A stretch of DNA of 64,000 bases, taken from the NCBI RefSeq assembly GCF_030553075.1, contig NZ_CP130701.1, positions 930,001 to 994,000 of the forward strand. The letters run 5' to 3'. The notes beneath the pieces are model-generated. The model did not search any database. It saw nothing but the letters and a program-made list of their open reading frames with translations, and had not been told where the DNA came from. This DNA is from Halomonas sp. I5-271120 (GTDB lineage: Bacteria > Pseudomonadota > Gammaproteobacteria > Pseudomonadales > Halomonadaceae). The first letter of the stretch is position 1; every line of letters begins with the position of its first letter. Made by a program: the position numbers and the translations under genes. This document shows positions 17,130 to 25,688 of this stretch, one piece after another.

Positions 17130-17963
17130 ATGGAACTGCTGGATTCGTCATCGCTGACCGGGATCCTTGGACTGATCGCGGCCCTGCTCGCGACAGGTGC
17201 CGTTGCCGGGATAATGGCCGGCCTGCTCGGGGTCGGCGGTGGCATCGTCATCGTGCCGGTGCTCTTCCATCTGTTCAGCCTGCTGGGCGTCGACGAAGGA
17301 GTGCGCATGCATCTGGCGGTAGGCACCTCGCTTGCCACTATCATCCCCACCTCGATCATGTCGGCCCGCGCCCACCGCCAGAAGGGCAGCCTCGATGCCA
17401 GCGTGATCAAGCGCTTGATCCCCGGCGTGGTGGTCGGCGTGCTGCTGGGCGGCATCGCCAGTCAATTCCTGAGCGGCGAGGCGCTGACTGGCCTCTTTGC
17501 CACCATCGCCCTGCTGGTCGCCGCCAACATGTTCCGTCGCAACACCCGCATCATTCGTGACGGCATGCCCGGTCCCCTGGGCAGTAGCCTGATCGGCGCA
17601 GTGATCGGCGGCATCTCGACGCTGATGGGCATCGGTGGCGGTACCCTGAGCGTGCCGACCCTGAGTGCGCTCAACACGCCGATCCGTGTCGCGGTGGGCA
17701 CCGGCGCCGCGCTGGGCCTGGTGATCAGCATTCCTGGCACCCTGAGCTTCATGTTCAGCGGCCTGGGCGCGCCCGACCGGTTGCCGGGCTCGATCGGCTA
17801 CGTCAATCTGCTGGGCTTCGCGGCCATCGTCCCGATGACCATGCTCTGTGCCCCCCTGGGGGCCAGGCTCGCCCACGCCATTGATCCGGCCCTGCTCAAG
17901 CGGCTGTTCGCTGTCTTCCTGCTCGCCACTGCGGTGCGCATGTATATCGACCTTTTCTCCTGA
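17130..17963 (+). CDS. TauE/SafE family permease
   Basis: A 277-residue membrane protein with the duplicated TauE/SafE fold: GIMAGLLGVGGGIVIVPVL in the first half and the repeat GGISTLMGIGGGTLSVPTL in the second. The family exports sulfite, sulfoacetate or similar organic anions, often during breakdown of sulfur compounds. AGGAAA precedes the ATG. Position between the TRAP genes and the GGT-like gene (8-base gap to the next start) suggests export of an anion made from the TRAP substrate; this is inference. Confidence 0.88.
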   Translation: MELLDSSSLTGILGLIAALLATGAVAGIMAGLLGVGGGIVIVPVLFHLFSLLGVDEGVRMHLAVGTSLATIIPTSIMSARAHRQKGSLDASVIKRLIPGVVVGVLLGGIASQFLSGEALTGLFATIALLVAANMFRRNTRIIRDGMPGPLGSSLIGAVIGGISTLMGIGGGTLSVPTLSALNTPIRVAVGTGAALGLVISIPGTLSFMFSGLGAPDRLPGSIGYVNLLGFAAIVPMTMLCAPLGARLAHAIDPALLKRLFAVFLLATAVRMYIDLFS

Positions 17964-17971
17964 GGCGTCCC

Positions 17972-19573
17972 ATGCAACACACCACCCGTGCTTATGGCGG
18001 CATGACCGTCGCCCCCCACCACCTGGCGGCCCAGGCCGGCCGCGACATCCTCCGCGAGGGCGGCAACGCCGTCGAGGCGATGGTCGCCATGGCGTCGACC
18101 ATCGCCGTTGCCTACCCCCATATGAACGGTATCGGTGGCGACGGCTTCTGGTTGATTCATGAACCCGGCAAACCGCCGCTGGCCATCGATGCCAGTGGCC
18201 CGGCGGCAGGCCTTGCCACCCGCACCTTCTACGCCGAGCAGGGCTACGACGCGGCGCAAGGCATACCCACTCGCGGGCCGCTCGCCGCGCTGACCGTGGC
18301 CGGCACCCTGGGTGGCTGGCAGGTGGCGCTCGATCAGGCCGCTGCCTGGGGCCCCACCCTGCCGCTGTCACGCCTGCTCGAGGCGGCCATCGGCCATGGT
18401 CGGGAAGGCGTCGCGGTGAGCGACAGCCAAACCGCGCTCACCGCCAAGCATCTGGCGGCCCTCGGGGCGGCGCCAGGCTTCGCCGAGACGTATCTCGACG
18501 CCGGCCAGGCACCCGCCACCGGCTCTCGGCTGCGTCAGTCACGGCTTGCCGACACCCTCGAGCACCTGACCCGCGCCGGGCTCGACGACGCCTACCGAGG
18601 TGAGCTCGCCGCCAGCATGGCCGCAGATCTCGAGGCGCTGGGCAGCCCGCTGCGCCGCGATGATTTCAATCGCTATCATGCCCAGGCCGTTACCCCACTC
18701 GAAGTCAGGCTCAAGGATGCCCGTGTCTTCAATCTGCCGCCGCCCACGCAAGGCCTGGCCACGCTGATGACGCTGGGCGTCTTCGAGCGCCTGGGCATCA
18801 ACGAGGGCGAAGGCTTTGCCCATCTGCACGGTCTGGTAGAAGCCACCAAGCGAGCCTTCATGGCCCGCGACACCACGGTTACCGACCCCGGCCGGCTGCC
18901 CAAAGATCCGGCGAGCTGGCTCACGCCCGAGGCCCTGGATCGGGAAGCCGCACAGATCAAGGCGCAGCGCGCCCTGCCCTGGCCCTACGAACCCGCCGAA
19001 GGCGATACCATCTGGATGGCCGCCGCCGATCATCAGGGGCGGATGGTCAGCTTCATCCAAAGCGTCTATTGGGAGTTCGGCAGCGGCATAGTCCTGCCGC
19101 AAAGCGGGGTGATGTGGCAGAACCGCGGCATCAGCTTTTCGCTGGACCCGCAGGCACTACAGACGCTGGAGCCCTATCGCCAGCCCTTCCATACCCTGAA
19201 CCCGTCGCTTGCTCGCTTCGACGACGGCCGGGTGATGAGCTTCGGTACCATGGGCGGCGAGGGCCAGCCCCAGACTCAGGCAGCCATCTACAGCCGCTAT
19301 GCCCACTTCGGTGAGGACCTGCAACAGGCGATCAGCGCCCCGCGCTGGCTGCTGGGCCGCACTTGGGGTGAAGCCAGCACCGGGCTCAAGCTCGAGAACC
19401 GCTTCCCGGCACCACTGGTAGAGGCGCTCAAGGCCGCTGGCCACGACGTCACGGTACTGAACGAGGCGTTCAGCGACACCATGGGGCACGCTGGTGCTAT
19501 CGTTCGCCACCCCGACGGTCTACTGGAAGGTGCCCACGACCCGCGCAGCGACGGTGGCGCAGCCTCGCTATAA
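17972..19573 (+). CDS. gamma-glutamyltransferase-family Ntn hydrolase (possibly HpxW-like)
   Basis: A 533-residue member of the gamma-glutamyltransferase family of self-cleaving N-terminal nucleophile hydrolases. The large-subunit motif GGNAVEAMVAMA and the HMNGIGGDGFWLI block are present. The predicted cleavage site and nucleophile is Thr346 in GDTIWMAAADHQG, where classical GGT has a TTH start, so the positions after the nucleophile are altered. No signal peptide is seen, unlike periplasmic GGT. A role as an amidohydrolase such as oxamate amidohydrolase (HpxW), or hydrolysis of a gamma-glutamyl compound, is possible. It starts 8 bases after the TauE/SafE stop, so the two are translationally coupled. 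Confidence 0.83.
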   Translation: MQHTTRAYGGMTVAPHHLAAQAGRDILREGGNAVEAMVAMASTIAVAYPHMNGIGGDGFWLIHEPGKPPLAIDASGPAAGLATRTFYAEQGYDAAQGIPTRGPLAALTVAGTLGGWQVALDQAAAWGPTLPLSRLLEAAIGHGREGVAVSDSQTALTAKHLAALGAAPGFAETYLDAGQAPATGSRLRQSRLADTLEHLTRAGLDDAYRGELAASMAADLEALGSPLRRDDFNRYHAQAVTPLEVRLKDARVFNLPPPTQGLATLMTLGVFERLGINEGEGFAHLHGLVEATKRAFMARDTTVTDPGRLPKDPASWLTPEALDREAAQIKAQRALPWPYEPAEGDTIWMAAADHQGRMVSFIQSVYWEFGSGIVLPQSGVMWQNRGISFSLDPQALQTLEPYRQPFHTLNPSLARFDDGRVMSFGTMGGEGQPQTQAAIYSRYAHFGEDLQQAISAPRWLLGRTWGEASTGLKLENRFPAPLVEALKAAGHDVTVLNEAFSDTMGHAGAIVRHPDGLLEGAHDPRSDGGAASL

Positions 19574-19635
19574 GCGCCGGCAGCGGGTGCCTGAAAAGCA
19601 GCCACCCGCTAGCCTGTTCAACGACAAGGGCCCGC

Positions 19636-19890
19636 TCAGGACGAGCGTGGCAGTTCGAATGCCGGCAGCAGGTGGGCTTCGATCGCCCGGCGCACCGAGG
19701 GCAACATCACATCGGTGTGTGACATCAGTTCCGAGACCGTATACTCGAGGTCGGGTACATCGGTCTCGAGGTACTTGCGACGGGCCATCCGCGCGCAGGT
19801 TTCCGGACAGGCGCCCTCAGGAATCAGCACGCCAAGCCCCACCAGTTTGTTACGGAAATCATCCCCATCGATCAGATCGACGATCATCAT
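19636..19890 (-). CDS. small conserved-looking protein in the formate dehydrogenase operon, function unknown
   Basis: An 84-residue acidic cytoplasmic protein (starting MMIVDLIDGDDF) with one CPETCARMARR segment holding two Cys three residues apart, and no signal or membrane segment. It lies 69 bases downstream of the formate dehydrogenase alpha gene on the same strand, where other formate dehydrogenase operons carry the delta subunit FdsD, but I see no FdsD-like sequence. GGAGG at 19899-19903 with 8-base spacing fixes the start at 19890 rather than 19911. It may help assemble or stabilise the enzyme; this is inference from position only. Confidence 0.7.
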   Translation of the reverse strand: MMIVDLIDGDDFRNKLVGLGVLIPEGACPETCARMARRKYLETDVPDLEYTVSELMSHTDVMLPSVRRAIEAHLLPAFELPRSS

Positions 19891-19959
19891 GGCGGTTTCC
19901 TCCAGTCTCATGTCGTGTCGTTGTTATCAACCCATCCCTGCTACCGCTTGGTCGCCGAC

Positions 19960-22878
19960 TCAAGGCGTCGCTAGCGGTTCCTCAACCGACGCCCCAGTTG
20001 GTGCCTCGGCCGCTGTCAGCCGACAGGCAGCGTACTTGAACTCGGGAATCTTGCCGAACGGGTCCAGCGCCGGGTTGGTCAGCATATTGGCGGCGGCCTC
20101 GGCGTAGCAGAAAGGCATGAAGACCATGCCTTCGGCCATCAACGGATCGACCCGCACCTTCAAGGTGATGCTGCCTCGCCGAGTGGCGATCTGCATCCAC
20201 TCGCCGGCTTCGAGACCAAGGCGGCGCAGCTCGCCGGGGGCGACACTAGCTGCCGCTTCAGGCTCGAGGGCATCGAGCACGAGGGAGCGCCGGGTCATCG
20301 AACCGGTATGCCAGTGTTCCAGCTGGCGGCCGGTGGTCAGCACCGTCGGGTAGTCACGGTCGATCTGCTCATCCGGCGGCAGCGGCAGCGTCGGCGAGAA
20401 ACGAGCCCGGCCCGAGGCCGTCGGGAAGGCATCGCCGAATACCACGTCCGCCCCCGGGGCATCGTCCGCCGGGCAGGGATAAGTGACCGAAGCCTCCCGC
20501 TCCAGCCGTTCCCAGGAGATGTGGTCGAGTGATGCCATGCCTTCTTTCATCTCGGCGAAGACCTCGCGGGGATGCGCGTAGTCCCAGGGCAGCCCGAAGC
20601 GCTTGGCGATCTCCTGAATGATCCACCAGTCGGGCCGGGCATCGCCGGGCAGCGGAACGGCCTGACGGCCCAGCTGCACCTGGCGGTTGGTGTTGGTCAC
20701 GCTGCCGTCCTTCTCCGGCCAGGCGGAAGCCGGCAGGATGACGTCGGCGAACTGAGCGGTCTCGGTGACGAACAGATCCTGTACAACGAGATGCTCGAGC
20801 TTGCCCAGCGCCGCGCGCGCATGGTCGAGGTCCGGGTCGGACATCGCCGGGTTCTCACCCTGGATGTACATGCCCTTGATGGTGCCCGCGGCGATGGCGT
20901 CCATGATCTCGACGACGGTGAGACCCGGCTGATCGTCTAGGTCGGTGTTCCACAGTTCCTCGAAGGCGGCCCGCACCTGGGCGTCGCCCACTGGCTGATA
21001 GTCGGGCAGCACCATCGGAATCAGGCCGGCGTCCGAGGCGCCCTGGACGTTGTTCTGGCCACGTAGCGGATGCAGACCGGTGCCCGGCCGGCCGGTATGG
21101 CCACAGGCCAGGGCCAGCGAGATCAGACAGCGCGCGTTGTCGGTGCCATGCACATGCTGGGAGATCCCCATGCCCCAGAAGATCATCGCTCGCTCGGCGG
21201 TGGCGTACTCCCGCGCCACGGCGCGAATCTCGTCGGCGGGCACGCCGCAGCTCTCGGCCATGGCCTCCGGCGTCAGGTGGCGAACGTGTTCCTTGAGCGC
21301 TTCGAAGCCCTCGGTATGCTCGCGAATGTAGTCCGCGTCATAGAGCTCTTCGCTGACAATCACGTTGAGCATGGCATTGAACAGCGAGACGTCGCTGCCC
21401 GGCGTGAAACGCAGGGTTTGATGCGCATAGGCGCCCAACGCCTGGCCCTTGGGATCGAGAATGATGATCTTGGTGCCGCGCTTGGCCGCCTGCTTGAAGA
21501 AGGTCGCGGCCACCGGATGGTTCACGGCCGGGTTGCAGCCGGTGAGGATCACCACATCGGCCTCGGCGGCCTGCATGAACGACGCCGTCACGGCGCCTGA
21601 GCCGATGCATTCCATCAGCGCCGCGACAGAGCTTGCATGACACAGACGGGTGCAGTGATCGACGTGGTTGGAACCAAAGCCGGTGCGTACCAGCTTCTGG
21701 AACAGCCAGGCCTCTTCATTGGAACACTTGGCGCTGCCGAAGCCGGCCAGAGAGTTGGGGCCGTGGTCGGCCTTGAGGCCCTTGAGGCCTTCAGCGGCAA
21801 CCTCGAGCGCCTCATCCCAGCTGGCCTCGCGGAAATGGCTGCTCGGGTCAGCCGGATCGAAGCTGGGATCGACGCCCTTGGGCGCGCCGGGCTTGCGGAT
21901 CAGCGGGCGCGTCAGCCGCGAGGCGTGACGCGGATAGTCGAACCCGAAGCGGCCCTTGACGCACAGCCGGTTATGGTTGGACGGCCCATCGCGGCCTTCG
22001 ACGAAGAGGATTTCTTCGTCCTTGATGTGATAGGTCAACTGACAGCCAACGCCACAGTAGGGGCACACCGAATCGACTTGGCTATCGGCGGCCGCCGAAT
22101 CGCCACGGCCCGCCTCGTCGATCAAGGTGGCCGGCATCAGCGCACCGGTCGGACAGGCCTGGACGCATTCGCCGCAGGCCACGCAGGTGCTATCGCCCAT
22201 GGGGTCGTCGAAGTCGAAGACGATCTTCGCGGCCGCTCCTCGGTTCGCCAAGCCGATGACGTCATTGACCTGGACCTCGCGACAGGCACGCACGCAGAGG
22301 TTGCACTCGATGCAGGCATCGAGGTTGACGTTCATGGCACTGTGCGACGCATCGTGATTGCGAGCGCCGTCCTGCCCTACCGCACGCGACTCTACATAAC
22401 GGGCTTCGACATGATGCACGGTGGGCGCCTCGCGCTCCTCGCGCCGGGGTAGCCAAGCGCGCACGGCAGTGGCATCGACGGCCAGGGCATCAGCCATGTC
22501 CCAGAAATGGCTCGAGCGGTCGGGACCGGCGTCGCGGTCCGGCTGGTCGACGGCGAGCAGCTCCAATACGCCTTCACGGGCGATGCGAGCCCGCTCGGAG
22601 CCGGCACTATGCACCACCATGCCGGGCCGGGCCTCGCGCAGGCAACTGGCGGCCAGCGCCCGCTCGCCCTCGATCTCGACCATGCAGGCGCGGCAGTTGC
22701 CATCGGCGCGATAGCCGGCGGCATCCTTGAAGCACAGGTGGGGAATCGTCTCGCCGGCCCGCTTGGCCACCTGCCACAGGCTTTCGCCGCAATAGGCGGT
22801 CACCTCGGTGCCATCGAGGATCAGAGTAAAGGCGTCGGCTGCGGTCTGCGTCTGGTTCTGGCTCTGGTTATGAGTCAT
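19960..22878 (-). CDS. fdhA1 / fdsA-like: NAD-dependent formate dehydrogenase, molybdenum/tungsten catalytic subunit
   Basis: Catalytic subunit of about 972 residues oxidising formate to CO2 in the cytoplasm. In order: N-terminal [2Fe-2S] domain (CGESLWQVAKRAG, CRACMVEIEG), two [4Fe-4S] ferredoxin clusters (CIECNLCVRAC and CVACGECVQACP), a further cluster at CPYCGVGC, then the bis-MGD domain. The active-site region DHCTRLCHASSVAAL has Cys-His, so it is a Cys enzyme rather than selenocysteine. AGGAG lies before the ATG at 22878. Length and partner arrangement match FDH1 of Methylobacterium extorquens, a tungsten enzyme; the metal here is not shown. It should remove formate made by FdhA and PurU of the betaine pathway. 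Confidence 0.93.
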   Translation of the reverse strand: MTHNQSQNQTQTAADAFTLILDGTEVTAYCGESLWQVAKRAGETIPHLCFKDAAGYRADGNCRACMVEIEGERALAASCLREARPGMVVHSAGSERARIAREGVLELLAVDQPDRDAGPDRSSHFWDMADALAVDATAVRAWLPRREEREAPTVHHVEARYVESRAVGQDGARNHDASHSAMNVNLDACIECNLCVRACREVQVNDVIGLANRGAAAKIVFDFDDPMGDSTCVACGECVQACPTGALMPATLIDEAGRGDSAAADSQVDSVCPYCGVGCQLTYHIKDEEILFVEGRDGPSNHNRLCVKGRFGFDYPRHASRLTRPLIRKPGAPKGVDPSFDPADPSSHFREASWDEALEVAAEGLKGLKADHGPNSLAGFGSAKCSNEEAWLFQKLVRTGFGSNHVDHCTRLCHASSVAALMECIGSGAVTASFMQAAEADVVILTGCNPAVNHPVAATFFKQAAKRGTKIIILDPKGQALGAYAHQTLRFTPGSDVSLFNAMLNVIVSEELYDADYIREHTEGFEALKEHVRHLTPEAMAESCGVPADEIRAVAREYATAERAMIFWGMGISQHVHGTDNARCLISLALACGHTGRPGTGLHPLRGQNNVQGASDAGLIPMVLPDYQPVGDAQVRAAFEELWNTDLDDQPGLTVVEIMDAIAAGTIKGMYIQGENPAMSDPDLDHARAALGKLEHLVVQDLFVTETAQFADVILPASAWPEKDGSVTNTNRQVQLGRQAVPLPGDARPDWWIIQEIAKRFGLPWDYAHPREVFAEMKEGMASLDHISWERLEREASVTYPCPADDAPGADVVFGDAFPTASGRARFSPTLPLPPDEQIDRDYPTVLTTGRQLEHWHTGSMTRRSLVLDALEPEAAASVAPGELRRLGLEAGEWMQIATRRGSITLKVRVDPLMAEGMVFMPFCYAEAAANMLTNPALDPFGKIPEFKYAACRLTAAEAPTGASVEEPLATP

Positions 22879-22894
22879 CTTCGCTCTCCTGGCC

Positions 22895-24613
22895 TCAGCC
22901 CTTGATGATGATCTGCTGGGCCGCGAGCGGCTCACGGAAGTCCTTGAGCAAACCAAGGACGGGATTGGGCGCGGCCTGGCCGAGCCCGCAAATCGAGGCG
23001 TCCATCATCACCGTCGCCAGGCGCTGCAGTGCCTCGGCATCCCAGGCCTCGCGCTCGAGCAGCGTCAGCATCTTTTCGGTGCCGACCCGGCAAGGGGTGC
23101 ACTGGCCGCAGGACTCGTCGGCGAAGAAGGCCAGTAGGTTGGTGGCCACCGCCCGCAGGTCATCCTGATCCGAGAGCACCACCACCGCCGCAGAGCCAAT
23201 AAAGCAGCCTTCGGCCTGCAGGGTGTCGAAGTCCAGGGGAATGTCCGCCTTGCTTGCCGGCAGGATACCGCCGGAGGCGCCACCGGGCAGGTAACCGGCC
23301 AGGGTGTGGCCCTCCTGCATGCCGTTGCAATACTCCTCGATCAGCTCGGCAAGGGTAATGCCCGCCGGGGCCAGATGGACGCCCGGGCGCTTGACCCGCC
23401 CGGACACCGAGAAGCTGCGCAGTCCCTTGCGTCCATGGCGCCCATGACCGGCGAACCAGTCGGCACCGCGCTGGTGGATAAGCGGAATCCAGTAAACGGT
23501 CTCGACGTTGTTGACCAGGGTCGGACGATCGAACAGGCCTCGCTGCGCGACGAAGGGCGGGCGATGGCGGGGCTTGCCCGGCTTGCCCTCCAGCGACTCG
23601 ATCATCGCCGACTCCTCACCACAGATATAGGCCCCGGCGCCGCGCCGCATCACCACATAGCCGGGCTCGACGAGTCCGGCGGCCTCGAGTTCAGCAATCG
23701 CCTCGTGCAGTACCCGATGCAGGCCCGGGTATTCGTCGCGCAGATAGATGTAGAGCGCGCTGGCCTCGACCGCCCAGGCACTGATCAGCGCCCCTTCGAG
23801 GAAACGGTGCGGAGCATTCTCCAGGTAGTGGCGATCCTTGAAGGTACCGGGCTCACCCTCGTCGGCGTTGATCGCACAGTAGCGCGGTCCCGCTTCCTGG
23901 CGCACGAAGTACCATTTCTTGAAGGTCGGGAAGCCCGCACCGCCGAGCCCGCGCAGGTTGGCGCGCTCGAGCTCTTCCGTCAGCGCCTCGACGGTCACCG
24001 CACCGGCACGGCACTGGGTAAGCAGTTCATAGCCGCCTTCGCACCGGTAATCTTCGAGCCGCTGCCAGTCGAGCGTTTCGGGGTGGAAATGGCCGGTGTC
24101 GATCACCGCTTCGACCGCCTCCTGGGTCGCATGATTGACGTGACGATGACCCACTTCGACCACCGGCGCCATCTCGCAGCGGCCCATGCAGGGCGCGCGC
24201 AGCACGCGGACCTCTTCCGGATCCGCGCCGGCCGTAAGCGCCTGCTTCAAGGCATCGGCGCCGGCCAGCTGACAAGACAGGGAGTCGCAGACCCGCACCG
24301 TCACCGCCGGGGGTGGCGCTTGATCGTCGTGGATCACATCGAAGTGGGCATAGAAGGTGGCGGTTTCATAAACGGCCGCCATCGGCAGGTTCATGTAGGC
24401 CGCCAGAGCGCGCAGCATAGGTAGCGCCAGGTGGCCGTGGGCGTCCTGGAGCACATGCAGGTGCTCGATGAGGAGGTCGCGACGGGCAAGCTCGGGGTGC
24501 TTGCGCTCATCGCCGAGGCGCTCGCGGAGCGCTATCAGGAGGTCGGTCTCAAGCTCGCGGCCGCGGGGCTGACCGCGAAAACGGCGAGTGGGCGTCAGGG
24601 TCTGAACGGTCAT
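22895..24613 (-). CDS. fdhB1 / fdsGB-like: NAD-dependent formate dehydrogenase, fused gamma-beta diaphorase subunit
   Basis: A 572-residue fusion. Residues 1 to about 150 are a NuoE/FdsG-like [2Fe-2S] domain (CDSLSCQLAG and CMGRCEMAP), the rest a NuoF/FdsB-like domain with FMN site (RGLGGAGFPTFKKW), NADH site (GAGAYICGEESAMIESLEGK) and [4Fe-4S] site (CGQCTPCRVG plus a distal Cys in SICGLG). It passes formate electrons to NAD. The start at 24613 gives the length known for the fused FDH1 beta subunit; upstream in-frame ATGs exist but lack a clear RBS. It is 16 bases ahead of the alpha gene, so they are cotranscribed. Confidence 0.92.
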   Translation of the reverse strand: MTVQTLTPTRRFRGQPRGRELETDLLIALRERLGDERKHPELARRDLLIEHLHVLQDAHGHLALPMLRALAAYMNLPMAAVYETATFYAHFDVIHDDQAPPPAVTVRVCDSLSCQLAGADALKQALTAGADPEEVRVLRAPCMGRCEMAPVVEVGHRHVNHATQEAVEAVIDTGHFHPETLDWQRLEDYRCEGGYELLTQCRAGAVTVEALTEELERANLRGLGGAGFPTFKKWYFVRQEAGPRYCAINADEGEPGTFKDRHYLENAPHRFLEGALISAWAVEASALYIYLRDEYPGLHRVLHEAIAELEAAGLVEPGYVVMRRGAGAYICGEESAMIESLEGKPGKPRHRPPFVAQRGLFDRPTLVNNVETVYWIPLIHQRGADWFAGHGRHGRKGLRSFSVSGRVKRPGVHLAPAGITLAELIEEYCNGMQEGHTLAGYLPGGASGGILPASKADIPLDFDTLQAEGCFIGSAAVVVLSDQDDLRAVATNLLAFFADESCGQCTPCRVGTEKMLTLLEREAWDAEALQRLATVMMDASICGLGQAAPNPVLGLLKDFREPLAAQQIIIKG

Positions 24614-25215
24614 GGCGGGCTCGTTATTGTGATGATCGCGCTCTTGCATATGGCGCTTTGCTGCCATGGTGGCACCGGCCACAAACGCCGACAATAACCA
24701 CATTCACGCTTGAGAGCACTTAGCTATGTGCGTGTCGCTCTCGGCTACGTGGATCCCGGCAACGAAATACGAATACCTCCATTCCGGTTGCTCTTCTAAC
24801 GCCACGCCCTACGACACGTCCAGCCAACTGCACAGCCACATGCAGCGCGGCCAGGCCTGTCACGGCCAGAAAGCTAGACAGCGTGGCACGCATCGACATG
24901 GCCCTCGATCATCACTTTACCCGCTTATTGCCTTGCGACCATCGGGCGATTGCGTCCGTTTGCAGCCTAGCTAATCTTGAGTCGCGTATCGTCATTCCGG
25001 CAGCCGGCCTTGCCTTCTGTCCTGTGGCGGTCCCGGTCCCTCTTCACTTTTTGCCCTTCGAGTTCTGCCTCAGCGTTGACAGGGCAGTTGATGCCGGAGG
25101 ATGAGCCGGCACTGGCAATTCGCCTGGCAAATCCTCACACTAGCGGTGTCTTTCAGGACAACAGATCGTGACGTAGAGGTACAGCAACTAACAAAACCCT
25201 CATGGAGTCTCGAAT
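24614..25215. promoter_or_regulatory. divergent intergenic region, formate dehydrogenase / usp
   Basis: About 600 bases with no supported gene; short frames here (for example 24726-24974) show no family features or plausible RBS. It must hold promoters for both directions. TTGACA near 25077 could be a -35 box for the usp gene but no good -10 box was found. Confidence 0.4.
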
Positions 25216-25638
25216 ATGTTCAAGAAAATTATGGTCCCCGTGGACCTGGCACATACAGAACTCTTGAAGCCCTCTCTCGATCTTGCGGCAGATATCGCCA
25301 AGCTGTATCAGGCCGATACCTGCTACATCAGCGTAACGGCCAACACGCCAAGTTCGCTGGCCAAGACGCCTGAAGAGTATGCGCAAAAGCTCGAGGCATT
25401 CGCCAAGGAGCAGGGCCAATTGCATGGCCAAAAGGTCAGCTCCAAGGTCATTACCTCTCCCGACCCGGTTGCCGACATGGATGACGCCATCCTGCAGGCT
25501 ATCGATGACACGGACGCAGATCTGGTCATCATGACCACGCATCTGCCTAGGCGGCTGGACATCGTCATGCCGTCCAACGGCAGCAAGGTCGCCTCTCATA
25601 CCGACGTATCCGTGTTCCTGGTCCGGCATAGCGACTGA
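25216..25638 (+). CDS. universal stress protein (UspA family)
   Basis: A 140-residue protein of the Usp fold beginning MFKKIMVPVDLAH, with the family Asp near residue 10 and a C-terminal SHTDVSVFLVRH strand. The ATP-binding G-x2-G-x9-G-S/T signature is poorly conserved (SNGSKVASHTDVSV), so ATP binding is uncertain. GGAG precedes the ATG. It lies 50 bases upstream of a BCCT carrier. In Halomonas elongata the Usp protein TeaD regulates the ectoine TRAP transporter TeaABC; by analogy this one may modulate the adjacent BCCT carrier (inference). Confidence 0.88.
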   Translation: MFKKIMVPVDLAHTELLKPSLDLAADIAKLYQADTCYISVTANTPSSLAKTPEEYAQKLEAFAKEQGQLHGQKVSSKVITSPDPVADMDDAILQAIDDTDADLVIMTTHLPRRLDIVMPSNGSKVASHTDVSVFLVRHSD

Positions 25639-25688
25639 CGGCCTACACAAGAAGACACCCTTTCGTTTCACCAGACGGAGACTTCCCT

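Noticed and set aside
19636..19911. FdsD, formate dehydrogenase delta subunit
   Set aside because: Position fits, but the sequence shows none of the FdsD features I know; left as unknown.
24726..24974. 82-codon open frame between formate dehydrogenase and usp
   Set aside because: No RBS of note, no family features and atypical composition for a gene; other short frames in this gap were discarded for the same reasons.
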